Of a stretch of DNA of 38,424 nucleotides, positions 7,223 through 15,191 are shown piece after piece. The translations under genes and the position numbers were made by a program. The stretch lies in assembly GCA_035549175.1 (NCBI GenBank), contig DASZRL010000033.1, positions 1 to 38,424 on the forward strand. The letters are read 5' to 3'. The notes below the pieces were generated by a model, which ran no database searches, was not told where the DNA came from, and was given only the letters and a program-made list of their open reading frames with translations. Numbering within the stretch: position 1 is the first letter of the stretch; each line of letters starts with the position of its first letter. The DNA is from DASTSN01 sp035549175 (lineage in GTDB: Bacteria; Bacteroidota; Bacteroidia; Chitinophagales; Chitinophagaceae).

Positions 7223-8193
7223 CAGGATGATCCTTTTTCCAGGTTAAACAGACTGTCCACGAATTCGTGCTTGTCAAATACAAGCAGGTCCTCCATCTTC
7301 TCTCCCACCCCGATGAACTTGACCGGAATTCTGAACTGATTGGCAATGGCCAGCACCACACCGCCCTTGGCCGTTCCATCCAGTTTGGTAATTGCCAAAG
7401 CCGTTACATCGGTGGCGCTCGTAAAGTGCCGGGCCTGCTCCAGGGCATTCTGTCCTGTCGAGCCGTCGAGTACCAGGAGCACTTCGTGAGGTGCCCCGGG
7501 AATGACCTTTTGAATTACGCGTTTGATCTTGGTGAGCTCATCCATCAGGTGCGCCTTGTTGTGCAGGCGGCCGGCCGTATCGATCAGCACTACATCAGCC
7601 TGGCGGGCGACCGCACTCTGCACCGTATCGAACGCTACCGCCGCCGGGTCGCTGCCCATCGCCTGTTTGATGATGGGCACACCTACCCGTTCGCTCCAGA
7701 TCGTCAGCTGATCAACGGCCGCTGCCCGGAACGTATCGGCGGCACCCAGTAAAACCGATTTGCCTGCCTTCCGGAACTGGTGCGCCAGTTTGCCGATGGT
7801 GGTGGTTTTACCCACCCCGTTCACCCCGACTACCAGGATCACATACGGTTTGGCCGGCAGTTCCGTATCAAAGGCATACTGGTTGCCGGCTGCCGCATCC
7901 ACCATAATCCCCTCAATTTCTTCCTGCAGGAGCCGGTTCAGTTCGCTGGTACCCAGGTATTTGTCCCGGGCGACCCGCGCTTCGATCCGCTCAATGATCT
8001 TGAGGGTGGTATCGATCCCCACGTCGGCACTGACCAGCGCTTCCTCGAGGTTGTCCAGGACTTCCTCGTCCACGGTCCGTTTACCGGCCACCGCCTTGGT
8101 CAGTTTGGCCAGGAACCCTTCCTTGGTCTTCTGAAGACCCTGATCCAGGCTTTCCTTCTCCTTCTTCCCAAATAATTTATTGAAAAACCCCAT
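7222..8193 (-). CDS. ftsY: Signal recognition particle receptor FtsY
   Basis: This is the SRP receptor GTPase that docks ribosome-nascent chain complexes at the inner membrane. The 323-aa protein has the helical N domain (~20-100) and the G domain with P-loop GVNGVGKT (123-130), DTFRAAA, DTAGRLHNK and TKLDGTAKGG. The acidic A domain of E. coli FtsY is absent; a short basic N-terminus (MGFFNKLFGKKEK) probably contacts the membrane, as in many Bacteroidota. I chose ATG 8193. A TTG 54 nt upstream would add an unlikely extension. It is between the DUF4295 gene and rimO. Confidence 0.95.
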   Translation of the reverse strand: MGFFNKLFGKKEKESLDQGLQKTKEGFLAKLTKAVAGKRTVDEEVLDNLEEALVSADVGIDTTLKIIERIEARVARDKYLGTSELNRLLQEEIEGIMVDAAAGNQYAFDTELPAKPYVILVVGVNGVGKTTTIGKLAHQFRKAGKSVLLGAADTFRAAAVDQLTIWSERVGVPIIKQAMGSDPAAVAFDTVQSAVARQADVVLIDTAGRLHNKAHLMDELTKIKRVIQKVIPGAPHEVLLVLDGSTGQNALEQARHFTSATDVTALAITKLDGTAKGGVVLAIANQFRIPVKFIGVGEKMEDLLVFDKHEFVDSLFNLEKGSS

Positions 8194-8298
8194 GCGGCAG
8201 ATTTTTGGAAGGTTGGCCCCTACAGCCAATTCCTGATTAAATGACAAAAGCCATCACAAACCGGTTGTGACAGCTTTCCAAGTATACGACAATGCATT

Positions 8299-8472
8299 TT
8301 ATTTCTGGGCCAGGAAATCCTTGATCTTATCCTTGTGAACGATGGCCTCCTTGAAGGTATAGGCGCCGGTTTTCGGACTGCGGACGGCCTTGATCACCTT
8401 GGTATAGTTTTTTGCTTCGGCGGCTGCCTTCTGGTCCTTGGTCTTGATCGCCGTTTTTGCTGCTTTTGCCAT
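8299..8472 (-). CDS. DUF4295 family small protein
   Basis: A 57-aa basic protein starts at ATG 8472 (MAKAAKTAIKTKDQK) and contains YTKVIKAVRSPKTGAYTFKE, the conserved core of the DUF4295 family, which is found in Bacteroidota between rpmG and ftsY. It was found by direct reading of the rpmG-ftsY gap. It is lysine-rich with the look of a ribosome-associated protein; that role is an inference from composition and neighbours. It lies 76 nt after rpmG and about 105 nt before ftsY, all on one strand. Confidence 0.88.
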   Translation of the reverse strand: MAKAAKTAIKTKDQKAAAEAKNYTKVIKAVRSPKTGAYTFKEAIVHKDKIKDFLAQK

Positions 8473-8548
8473 GATAGGTCGTTTTATCTTTTAATGTTCG
8501 ATCCTTGCCGGCGCAGGCTTTACCTCACTGGCGGGGGATACGAACCGT

Positions 8549-8731
8549 TTACTTGATTTCCTTGTGCACGGTTACCTTCTTCAGGATGGGATTGTACTTT
8601 TTCAACTCCAGGCGCTCCGGGTTGTTCTTCTTGTTTTTCACCGTGATATACCGGCTGGTACCGGGCTTACCGCTGTGCTTATGCTCGGTACATTCCAGGA
8701 TGACCTGTACACGGTTTCCTTTCTTTGCCAT
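8549..8731 (-). CDS. rpmG: 50S ribosomal protein L33
   Basis: The 60-aa protein MAKKGNRVQVILECTEHKHSG... with RYITVKNKKNNPERLELKKYNP matches L33. Only one of the usual four zinc-ligand cysteines is present, so this is the zinc-independent (C-minus) form. It follows rpmB by 20 nt on the same strand and precedes the DUF4295 gene. Confidence 0.96.
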   Translation of the reverse strand: MAKKGNRVQVILECTEHKHSGKPGTSRYITVKNKKNNPERLELKKYNPILKKVTVHKEIK

Positions 8732-8751
8732 TGTCTGTTCAGATTTTCAGA

Positions 8752-8988
8752 TTATATATGTTGTCCCTGGGCCCGCAGTTCCTTAACTACGGGGTAAAGA
8801 CCTTTCTTGTTGATGGTGCGGATCGCCTCGGCGGACACCTTCAGCGTAATCCACTTATCTTCCTCGGCCAGATAGAAGCGCTTGGTCTGCAGATTGGGCA
8901 GAAAACGACGCTTGGTCTTGATATTTGAATGCGATACCTTGTGGCCGCCGATCGGGGTTTTCCCTGTTACCTGACATACTCTTGCCAT
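8752..8988 (-). CDS. rpmB: 50S ribosomal protein L28
   Basis: The 78-aa protein begins MARVCQVTGKTPIGGHKVSHS and contains RRFLPNLQTKRFYLAEE and ISAE-like VSAEAIRTINKKG, the standard L28 sequence. It is the first gene of the minus-strand translation cluster. A matching promoter box (TACCTTTG) lies 35 nt upstream of its ATG. Confidence 0.97.
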   Translation of the reverse strand: MARVCQVTGKTPIGGHKVSHSNIKTKRRFLPNLQTKRFYLAEEDKWITLKVSAEAIRTINKKGLYPVVKELRAQGQHI

Positions 8989-9022
8989 GACGAATCGTAT
9001 TTAATCCCAAAATTTCGGGAGG

Positions 9023-9053
9023 CAAAGGTAAGGAATACCAGGTAATTACGAAA
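9023..9053 (-). promoter_or_regulatory. Promoter of the rpmB-rpmG-DUF4295-ftsY-rimO cluster
   Basis: On the minus strand TACCTTTG (9030-9023) fits the Bacteroidota -7 consensus TAnnTTTG exactly. TTTC (9053-9050) lies 19 nt upstream, one mismatch from the -33 TTTG. Predicted transcription would start about 25-30 nt ahead of the rpmB ATG. Confidence 0.6.
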
Positions 9054-9084
9054 CCGGTTCCCCCGGTATTTTTTAAAATATGCC

Positions 9085-9119
9085 AAAAACCGGCCAAAAA
9101 ACCCAAAAAAGCCCTTTTT
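9085..9119. promoter_or_regulatory. Phased A/T tracts between rpmB and lpdA
   Basis: A5 (9085-9089), A6 (9096-9101), A6 (9105-9110) and T5 (9115-9119) follow one another at roughly 9-11.5 nt spacing, close to one helical turn. Such phasing is known to give intrinsic DNA curvature. It sits just upstream of the rpmB promoter and may act on either divergent gene. Confidence 0.5.
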
Positions 9120-9128
9120 CCAGGCAGT

Positions 9129-9174
9129 CCCGGACCGGCCGTGAGCCTGACAAAGCCCCTATGGCCGGTCCGGG
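9129..9174. repeat. 12-bp perfect inverted repeat upstream of lpdA
   Basis: CCCGGACCGGCC (9129-9140) and GGCCGGTCCGGG (9163-9174) are exact inverse complements around a 22-nt spacer. The spacer begins GTGAGCC, which can alternatively pair with GGCTCAC at 9188-9194, outside the stem. It therefore has two competing structures in RNA. No gene covers it. Confidence 0.65.
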
Positions 9175-9200
9175 GCCCTCCCCCCAAGGCTCACCCGACT

Positions 9201-9235
9201 GGGAGCAACCCGGCTCCCCTCCGGCTGCTTTTTTT
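9201..9235 (+). terminator. Hairpin plus T-run in the lpdA leader region (terminator or attenuator)
   Basis: GGGAGC (9201-9206) pairs with GCTCCC (9213-9218). An alternative imperfect stem, AGCA..CC.GG with CCGG..TGCT, ends directly at a T7 run (9229-9235). No plus-strand gene precedes it, so if functional it would act on a leader transcript reading toward lpdA. The remaining sequence to the lpdA ATG (9236-9306) is AT-richer and has no clear consensus promoter. Confidence 0.4.
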
Positions 9236-9306
9236 CTTTGGCGCTTTTCAACTAGCTTCGCAACGCGTTTAGGCGCACTATATTATCTAATCAACAATTC
9301 ATTAAA

Positions 9307-10710
9307 ATGGCATACGATGTAGTTGTTATCGGAAGCGGCCCGGGCGGATATGTGGCTGCGATCCGGGCATCACAGCTGGGATTTAAGACCGCGATTATTG
9401 AAAAGGAAAGCCTGGGAGGTATCTGCCTGAACTGGGGTTGCATCCCTACCAAGGCTCTCCTGAAGAGCGCCCAGGTTTATGAATATGTCAAGCATTCCGC
9501 CGATTTCGGGATCGAAGCGAAAGGAACCCCCAATTTTGAGTCCATCATCAAGCGAAGCCGCGGGGTGGCGGACAAAATGAGCCGCGGGGTTCAGTTCCTG
9601 ATGAAAAAGAATAAGATTGATGTCCTTGCCGGCTTCGGGAAACTGAAAGCCCGGGGCCAGGTGGAGGTGACGGCTGCCGACGGCAGTAAACAAACCGTGG
9701 AAGCCAAACATATCATCCTGGCCACGGGTGGCAGAAGCCGTGAACTTCCTGCCATGAAACAGGACGGCAAAAAGATTATCGGATACCGGGATGCCATGGT
9801 GCTTCCCAAGCAGCCCAAGAGCATGATCATCGTAGGTAGCGGCGCCATTGGCGTGGAGTTCGGCTATTTCTATAACAGCCTGGGCACCAAGGTCACCATA
9901 GTGGAATTCCTACCCCGGATTGTACCGGTGGAGGACGAGGAGATCTCCAAGGAACTGGAAAAGAGTTTTAAGAAGAACGGGATCGACATCATGACCAGCA
10001 GCGAAGTGACCTCCGTAGATACCTCCGGTGCCGGCGTAAAAGCAAAGGTCAAGACCGCCAGCGGCGAGGTTACCCTGGAAGCGGATATCCTGCTCAGTGC
10101 CGTGGGTGTTTCCGCCAACATCGAGGGGATCGGCCTGGAGCAACTGGGTGTGAAAACGGAGAAGGGCAAGATCGTGGTTGATAAATACTACCAGACCAAT
10201 ATTCCCGGCATTTATGCCATCGGGGATTGCGTTCCCGGTCAGGCCCTGGCGCATGTGGCCTCCAAGGAAGGCATCATCTGCGTGGAAAATATCGGGTACA
10301 ACGAGAAAAAATACCAGCACCAGCCTGAAGCCCTGGATTATAACAACGTACCCGGCTGTACCTATTGTACGCCGGAAATCGCTTCCGTTGGCTATACGGA
10401 AAAGCAGGCCCGGGATGCCGGGTATGAGGTGAAGGTTGGCAAGTTTCCCCTGAGTGCCAGTGGAAAAGCCTCCGCCGCCGGCCATACCGAAGGATTTATC
10501 AAGGTAATCTTCGATGCGAAATACGGCGAGTGGCTGGGAACGCATATGATCGGCTACAATGTAACGGAGATCATTGCTGAGACCGTCGTGGGACGCAAAC
10601 TGGAAACCACCTATCACGAGGTCCTCAACAGCATACACCCCCACCCCACCATCAGCGAAAGCGTCAAGGATGCCATCGAGGTGGCATACGGGGAAGCCAT
10701 CCACCTGTAA
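9307..10710 (+). CDS. lpdA: Dihydrolipoyl dehydrogenase (E3)
   Basis: This 467-aa flavoprotein reoxidises the lipoyl groups of 2-oxoacid dehydrogenase complexes and the glycine cleavage system, passing electrons to NAD+. It shows the FAD-binding GSGPGG (9-14), redox disulfide C40/C45 in GGICLNWGCIPTK, an NAD-binding GSGAIGVEFG, the second FAD motif YAIGDC, and the C-terminal dimer-interface HPHPTISE with H446 and E451. Length is typical. It starts at ATG 9307 with an A-rich upstream stretch and no Shine-Dalgarno. It is monocistronic, followed by a strong terminator. A lipoyl E2 gene lies at 27188 in the same window; no E1 gene is seen. Confidence 0.97.
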   Translation: MAYDVVVIGSGPGGYVAAIRASQLGFKTAIIEKESLGGICLNWGCIPTKALLKSAQVYEYVKHSADFGIEAKGTPNFESIIKRSRGVADKMSRGVQFLMKKNKIDVLAGFGKLKARGQVEVTAADGSKQTVEAKHIILATGGRSRELPAMKQDGKKIIGYRDAMVLPKQPKSMIIVGSGAIGVEFGYFYNSLGTKVTIVEFLPRIVPVEDEEISKELEKSFKKNGIDIMTSSEVTSVDTSGAGVKAKVKTASGEVTLEADILLSAVGVSANIEGIGLEQLGVKTEKGKIVVDKYYQTNIPGIYAIGDCVPGQALAHVASKEGIICVENIGYNEKKYQHQPEALDYNNVPGCTYCTPEIASVGYTEKQARDAGYEVKVGKFPLSASGKASAAGHTEGFIKVIFDAKYGEWLGTHMIGYNVTEIIAETVVGRKLETTYHEVLNSIHPHPTISESVKDAIEVAYGEAIHL

Positions 10711-10734
10711 GGAACAGGAAGGACAGAATGAAAT

Positions 10735-10764
10735 AAGGCCCGTAAGATACAACGGGCCTTTTTT
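10735..10764 (+). terminator. Intrinsic terminator after lpdA
   Basis: AAGGCCCGT (10735-10743) and ACGGGCCTT (10752-10760) form a perfect 9-bp stem with an 8-nt loop, followed by TTTT. On the minus strand the stem is followed by TTATTTC, so it may also serve the convergent DUF4197 gene ending at 10801. Confidence 0.85.
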
Positions 10765-10800
10765 ATATCGGGTACAGGAGCCATCTCCTGATCCGAGGAT

Positions 10801-11562
10801 TTAGTTTGCAAATACCTTTTTCAGCAGATCGGTGGTCCGGGCAACCGGGTCCTTCCGGATTTTCTGCTCTTCCTGGCCGACCTGAAAGAATATCCCTACC
10901 AGGGCCTTGTCCGTCACATAGGCCGGCAGGTCGCTGTTGACCTTTTTAAAGGTGGTCGGCAGGTTGTTATAGGTATCGAATACTGTCTTCCAGTACTTGG
11001 TTGCATCCACCTTTTCCAGCGATTTTTCAATGATAGGGCGAAATGCCTCCGTGAGTGCCGGAGTCGTTTTACCCTTCAGGTAATTGGTGGCGGCAAAATC
11101 CCCTCCGCGCAGGATACCCAGCGCATCCTGAATGGACATCCCCTTGATGGCATTGACAAAGATTGGCGCCGCACTCTTGGCCGCGTCCTCCGCAGCCCGG
11201 TTCATCGACAGGATCGCGTTATCTACCAGGTTACCCAGCCCCGCGCTGCGAAGGGTCTTTTCCACCTTCTGGGCTTCCGGAGGCATGAGGATCTTGACAG
11301 CGGCATCTTTAAAAAAGCCGTCTACTGCCGACAACCTGGCCGTTCCGTTATTGGCCCCGATTTCCAGCGCCTGCTTCAGCCCGCTGGCAATTTCGTCGCT
11401 GCTGAGCGATCCGCCGGAACCCGGCAGCTTCGTCAGGACATTGCCCAGGCCGGACTTGCCGCTGGAATCCTTTTTCAGCAGATTTTTCAGCCCCTGCGCC
11501 TGGAGTGAGGAGACAGCCAGCAGGCAGGCCGCCACATAGAGTACTTTTATTTTCATATGCAT
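10801..11562 (-). CDS. DUF4197 domain exported protein
   Basis: The 253-aa protein has a signal peptide (IKVLYVAACLLAVSSLQA with cleavage before Q23) followed by a DUF4197-type helical domain (~55-250, with EIASGLKQALEIGANNGTARLS and YWKTVFDTYNNLP). It should be periplasmic or outer-membrane associated; the function of DUF4197 is not known. ATGs at 11562 and 11556 are both possible and give the same mature protein. A gene of its own, convergent with lpdA and divergent from the FAD oxidoreductase. The mature N-terminal Gln makes it a candidate substrate of the glutaminyl cyclase in this window. Confidence 0.85.
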   Translation of the reverse strand: MHMKIKVLYVAACLLAVSSLQAQGLKNLLKKDSSGKSGLGNVLTKLPGSGGSLSSDEIASGLKQALEIGANNGTARLSAVDGFFKDAAVKILMPPEAQKVEKTLRSAGLGNLVDNAILSMNRAAEDAAKSAAPIFVNAIKGMSIQDALGILRGGDFAATNYLKGKTTPALTEAFRPIIEKSLEKVDATKYWKTVFDTYNNLPTTFKKVNSDLPAYVTDKALVGIFFQVGQEEQKIRKDPVARTTDLLKKVFAN

Positions 11563-11579
11563 GATTTTACCGATCTGTC

Positions 11580-11587
11580 CAAAAATA
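11580..11587 (-). promoter_or_regulatory. Putative -7 box for the DUF4197 gene
   Basis: Minus-strand TATTTTTG matches TAnnTTTG exactly, 18-24 nt upstream of the two candidate ATGs. No -33 TTTG is visible at the usual distance. Confidence 0.4.
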
Positions 11588-11657
11588 ATACCAGCAACCT
11601 TAATACCCCGTTAAATATCTTGGTAAATTCATGGCTGCCAATACAAAATGACACAAT

Positions 11658-12791
11658 ATGGCCAGTATTTGGGAACAGGAAACCTTTTATAAACCGCAGG
11701 ATGTCCTGATCATAGGCAGCGGGTTTACCGGGCTTTGGTCAGCCCTTCATCTGAAAAAAAGAAATCCCCGGCTGAAAATAACCCTGGTGGACCGGGGAAT
11801 CATACCGACAGGCGCCAGCACCCGTAATGCGGGTTTTGCCTGCTTTGGCAGCCTGACCGAGCTGATGGCTGATGAACAAAAATCGGGCACAGACCGGATG
11901 CTGGAGCTCGTGACGATGCGCTTTAAAGGCCTGCAACAGATCCGCTCATTTTCCGGGGCCCGGCAGATTGATATGGATATGCCGGGCGGCTTTGAACTCT
12001 TCGGACCGCAGGAACAACGTCTGCGGGAAGACCTGGAGCACCAGGTTCAATACCTGAACAGGCTCCTGAAGGAGGCGCTTGGCCGCAAACGGGTGTACCG
12101 GCTTTGCGACAACAGGGATATCCGCTCGTTCGGGTTCAGCCAGGTGGAATTTCTGATCCGAAACCACCTGGAAGGATACCTTCATCCCGGCAAACTGGTA
12201 CGCCTGCTGATGCAACAGCTGCAACAGGCAGGTGTCCAATTCCTCTTCAATACGGAGGTACGCAGCTTTTCGGCTTCCGGAAGCCGCATCATCCTGGAAT
12301 CCAACCTGCCTGTCGAACTATCGGCCCGCCAGCTGCTGATCTGCACCAACGGATTTGCCCGCCAGCTGCTGCCCGACCTCGACGTACAGCCTGCCAGGGG
12401 TCAGGTGCTGGTCACGTCTCCTATCGAAAACCTGACCTGGAAGGGGACCTTTCATTACGAGGAAGGTTTCTATTATTTCCGGAACCTGGGACACCGGGTA
12501 CTGCTGGGCGGTGCCCGAAACAAGGCTCTGCAGGAAGAAACAACCTATTCCCTGGAAACCTCTGCGTCAATCCAGGACGAACTGGAACGCTTCCTGCGGG
12601 AAATCATCCTGCCGGGCAGGGAGTTCAGTATCACCCACCGCTGGAGCGGAACCATGGGCGTCGGAGCCGAAAAGATGCCGGTCCTGAAAGAGGTGAGCCC
12701 CGGGGTGCTCTGCTGCGTACGCATGAGTGGCATGGGTGTGGCACTTGCCCCCGAACTGGGCAAGGAAAATGCCCGCAGGCTGCTGGCCTGA
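11658..12791 (+). CDS. FAD-dependent oxidoreductase (DAO/glycine oxidase-like)
   Basis: The 377-aa protein has an N-terminal Rossmann FAD-binding motif DVLIIGSGFTGLWSALHL (15-32, GxGxxG at 20-25), the VDRGIIPTGASTRNAG segment typical of D-amino-acid-oxidase-type (DAO) enzymes, and a C-terminal RWSGTMGVGAEKMPVL followed by SGMGVALAPELG that closes the FAD site. It probably oxidises the C-N bond of an amino acid, polyamine or N-methylated amine; the substrate is not predictable. No signal peptide, so cytoplasmic. Family relatives annotated in Bacteroidota are usually left unnamed. It ends 12 nt before the convergent M43 protease gene. Confidence 0.85.
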   Translation: MASIWEQETFYKPQDVLIIGSGFTGLWSALHLKKRNPRLKITLVDRGIIPTGASTRNAGFACFGSLTELMADEQKSGTDRMLELVTMRFKGLQQIRSFSGARQIDMDMPGGFELFGPQEQRLREDLEHQVQYLNRLLKEALGRKRVYRLCDNRDIRSFGFSQVEFLIRNHLEGYLHPGKLVRLLMQQLQQAGVQFLFNTEVRSFSASGSRIILESNLPVELSARQLLICTNGFARQLLPDLDVQPARGQVLVTSPIENLTWKGTFHYEEGFYYFRNLGHRVLLGGARNKALQEETTYSLETSASIQDELERFLREIILPGREFSITHRWSGTMGVGAEKMPVLKEVSPGVLCCVRMSGMGVALAPELGKENARRLLA

Positions 12792-12803
12792 GTCACCGGT
12801 TCG

Positions 12804-14081
12804 TCAGGGCAGCTTTACCAGTTTCTGAACGAGGCTGGTACCTGGTTTCTGGCCGTGCAGCACATAGATACCCGGTGCCAGGTCACTGATATCGATGGAT
12901 ACCACGGTCGCGTGAATCACAATCCGTTTCAGGATCTGGCCCGAAAGGCTGGTTATCTGGAGTTCGCGGCCAACCCAGCGGGCATCATACTTCAGATCCA
13001 GTATCACCTGGGTATGCGCCGGATTCGGATACAAGCGCGGGAACAGCCAGCGGGGGCCCTCCTGCGGGCTGGGGATCTCGCTTACCGTGGGAATGCCTAA
13101 TGCTTTGGAGGAAAGTATGCTGTAGCGGGCACCCCCGGGATTGAACAGGGCCCGCATACGGGAGGATTGCCCTTTGGTAAACAGGTTCATACAGGGATCG
13201 TCCGTGTAATCCATGTAATTCATGTACATATCCCCGGTAGGGGCATTCTGGCAACTCAAACGGATCCCGCTGGGACACCCCGACGTAAAGGTTGCCTGGG
13301 TGGGTGTGTCGGCCACCAGGTCATCCCCGCAGTCCCGGTCACCCCAGGTGTGATACAGTCCCAGCCAGTGCCCTATTTCATGTACAGCCGTCCGGCCCAG
13401 CCCATAGCGTCCGCTTTCCCCTGAATTTCTGAACACGTTGGTTTCGATCACCACCCCGTCTACGTTCAGGGGCTCACCGGGCATACTGGAATAGCCTAGC
13501 ACATCCCGCATATTACATACCCAGATATTCAGATAATACCGGGCGTCCCAGCCGTCAGCTCCCTGCTGGGCGGAGGACTTCATCTTGTCGTCAACCTGCC
13601 AGTACGTTACAGGGGTGTAGACCCGTTCGATCCCCGTGGTGGCCCTGCCCTGCGGATCCACCTGCGCCAGCTGGAATTCGAAATGGGTGTCCGTGGCAAC
13701 CGCCCGGAAACAGGCAGGCGTGTTGACGCTGTCGCTGTTCAGCCGGCGGTAGTCCCGGTTCAGGGCATCCAGCTGCTGGTTAATGTATTCGTCAGGGATA
13801 TTTTCTTCCTGGGTATGGTACAACACATGCACAATCACCGGAATCTTTATAACCGAAGATTCATCCTTGGCGCCGGCTGCTGGCTGCCCGGAGGGAGCCG
13901 CCTGGCGGCCAACAAAACTATTGATCTGCTGAAAGGTTTCCGCCAGCTCCGGATGATTGCGAAGCATGACCTCCCGGTGCTGGGATGACCCGCAGCGAAG
14001 CTGCGCCCCTGCCTGCCTGATACCCAGGTGCGCAAAGAACAGCCCTACAATAAAAACCTTCATTGTTCTGCTCATAGGCAT
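12804..14081 (-). CDS. M43 (pappalysin-type) zinc metalloprotease with T9SS sorting domain
   Basis: This secreted 425-aa metzincin has a signal peptide (MKVFIVGLFFAHLGIRQAGA, cleaved before Q27), a propeptide-like region, and a catalytic domain with HEIGHWLGLYH (H234, E235, H238, H244 binding zinc) and a Met-turn MNYMDYTDD (~287-295). The last ~80 residues (LYPNPAHTQVILDL..., ISDLAPGIYVLHG, KLVKLP) are a type A C-terminal domain for export by the type IX secretion system and cell-surface attachment. Paired cysteines (C251, C269, C277, C297) suggest disulfides. Starts at ATG 14081, 14075 or 14063 are all possible. It is divergent from the glutaminyl cyclase gene across 285 nt. Confidence 0.92.
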   Translation of the reverse strand: MPMSRTMKVFIVGLFFAHLGIRQAGAQLRCGSSQHREVMLRNHPELAETFQQINSFVGRQAAPSGQPAAGAKDESSVIKIPVIVHVLYHTQEENIPDEYINQQLDALNRDYRRLNSDSVNTPACFRAVATDTHFEFQLAQVDPQGRATTGIERVYTPVTYWQVDDKMKSSAQQGADGWDARYYLNIWVCNMRDVLGYSSMPGEPLNVDGVVIETNVFRNSGESGRYGLGRTAVHEIGHWLGLYHTWGDRDCGDDLVADTPTQATFTSGCPSGIRLSCQNAPTGDMYMNYMDYTDDPCMNLFTKGQSSRMRALFNPGGARYSILSSKALGIPTVSEIPSPQEGPRWLFPRLYPNPAHTQVILDLKYDARWVGRELQITSLSGQILKRIVIHATVVSIDISDLAPGIYVLHGQKPGTSLVQKLVKLP

Positions 14082-14366
14082 AACTGACTAGTACATTGAC
14101 AGGTATCATTCGGCTCTCTGTGGATATCAGGTATTGGGAAACGGTATATGCAGGTGCAAACTGGCACCGGACAGGCCGGGTGTTCGCATAGGCCAAGCGC
14201 GGGATATGGATTGCTTGCGTTGTAGTGCGTGTCAAAAATAGAAAATTTATCCACAGTTGCCAATTTTCAACCGGAATTCTTTGCGTTGAATTTCAGCGCC
14301 TTTCAATAGCTTTAACACGCCCATTGGGATCCAACCCGTATTTTTGTCGTTTTAGAAGACTTCCGC
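14082..14366. other. Divergent intergenic region between M43 protease and glutaminyl cyclase
   Basis: This 285-nt region has no credible ORF. It is AT-richer than its surroundings at its right half. Apart from the -7-like box near the cyclase gene I see no hairpin, repeat or RNA gene in it, and no matching box in front of the protease gene. Confidence 0.6.
14339..14346 (+). promoter_or_regulatory. Putative -7 box for the glutaminyl cyclase gene
   Basis: TATTTTTG matches TAnnTTTG, 20 nt upstream of the ATG at 14367. No TTTG lies 19-21 nt further upstream, so confidence is limited. Confidence 0.4.
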
Positions 14367-15191
14367 ATGAAAAAATGGTTACTGGGCCTGGTGGCCCTGG
14401 TCGTTCTGACTAGCCTGGTCATATACCTGCTTCAAAACCGGTCCGCGTCGGGACCTTCCGGATCTCCGGCTGATCTGGGCACCCAATACCCGGCCCCGGC
14501 CGCCCTGAATTTTTCGGTGGTTGCCGTATATCCCCATGATACCTCCTCCTTTACCCAGGGTTTAGTGATCGATCACGGGTCCCTGTTTGAAGGCACCGGG
14601 GAGTATGGCCACTCCAGACTGATGGAAGTGGACCTTAAGACTGGTAAATCCCTTCGCCAGGTCAGCCTGGACGATAAATTCTTCGGGGAAGGCATTACCA
14701 TCCTGCATGACACGGTTTACCAGCTGACCTGGCAGAATAAGGTGGTTTTCGTATACAGCCGCAAGGATTTCCGGAAAATCAGGGAATTCCCGATCAATAC
14801 GGAAGGCTGGGGTATCACTACGGATGGAAAGAACCTGATCGTCAGTGACGGTTCCAGCAACCTGTACTTTTATGACCCGGCGACGTTCCGCCTGATCAGG
14901 ACCCAGGGAATTACCGAGGCCGGGACCCTGGCATATAATCTGAACGAGCTGGAATACATCGACGGATACGTATACGCCAACCAGTGGCAGCTCCCCTATA
15001 TCTTCAAGATCGATCCTGCCAGTGGCCAGGTAGTTGCCAAGGCGGACCTGACTTCCATCTGGGATCGCATCAAAGCCAAGGACCCCGACGCCGATGTCCC
15101 CAACGGGATTGCCTATGACAGCACGGCCAAGAAGGTTTATATTACCGGGAAGAAATGGCCCGAACTGTACGAGGTTCAGTTCAGCAGGTAA
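14367..15191 (+). CDS. Glutaminyl-peptide cyclotransferase (plant-type, beta-propeller)
   Basis: This 274-aa protein converts N-terminal glutamine of exported proteins to pyroglutamate. It belongs to the metal-independent plant/bacterial family (five-bladed propeller), with signature segments YPHDTSSFTQGLV (~55-67), FEGTGEYGHSRL, TWQNKVVFVY, EGWGIT and ELEYIDGYVYANQW, and C-terminal PNGIAYDSTAKKVYITGKKWPELYEV. An N-terminal hydrophobic helix (4-23) with no obvious cleavage site anchors it facing the periplasm. Several proteins in this window have signal peptides followed by Gln, which fits its role. It ends exactly where the convergent methyltransferase gene ends, with no base between the stops. 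Confidence 0.92.
   Translation: MKKWLLGLVALVVLTSLVIYLLQNRSASGPSGSPADLGTQYPAPAALNFSVVAVYPHDTSSFTQGLVIDHGSLFEGTGEYGHSRLMEVDLKTGKSLRQVSLDDKFFGEGITILHDTVYQLTWQNKVVFVYSRKDFRKIREFPINTEGWGITTDGKNLIVSDGSSNLYFYDPATFRLIRTQGITEAGTLAYNLNELEYIDGYVYANQWQLPYIFKIDPASGQVVAKADLTSIWDRIKAKDPDADVPNGIAYDSTAKKVYITGKKWPELYEVQFSR

Noticed and set aside
8500..8560. tRNA-like GGTTCGTATCC on the minus strand between rpmG and the DUF4295 gene
   Set aside because: No T-stem or acceptor pairing, and the stretch overlaps the start of the rpmG 3' region.
9080..9322. 80-aa ORF in the lpdA leader
   Set aside because: Low-complexity Pro/Ser sequence running into lpdA out of frame; no ribosome-binding context and it crosses the hairpins.
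12781..12804. Possible hairpin at the end of the M43 gene reading into the FAD oxidoreductase gene
   Set aside because: Stem is only three plus three pairs with a mismatch; not distinguishable from chance.
12104..12889. 261-aa frame overlapping the FAD oxidoreductase
   Set aside because: Same strand, different frame, Pro/Arg/Gly-rich, no motif; shadow of the real gene.
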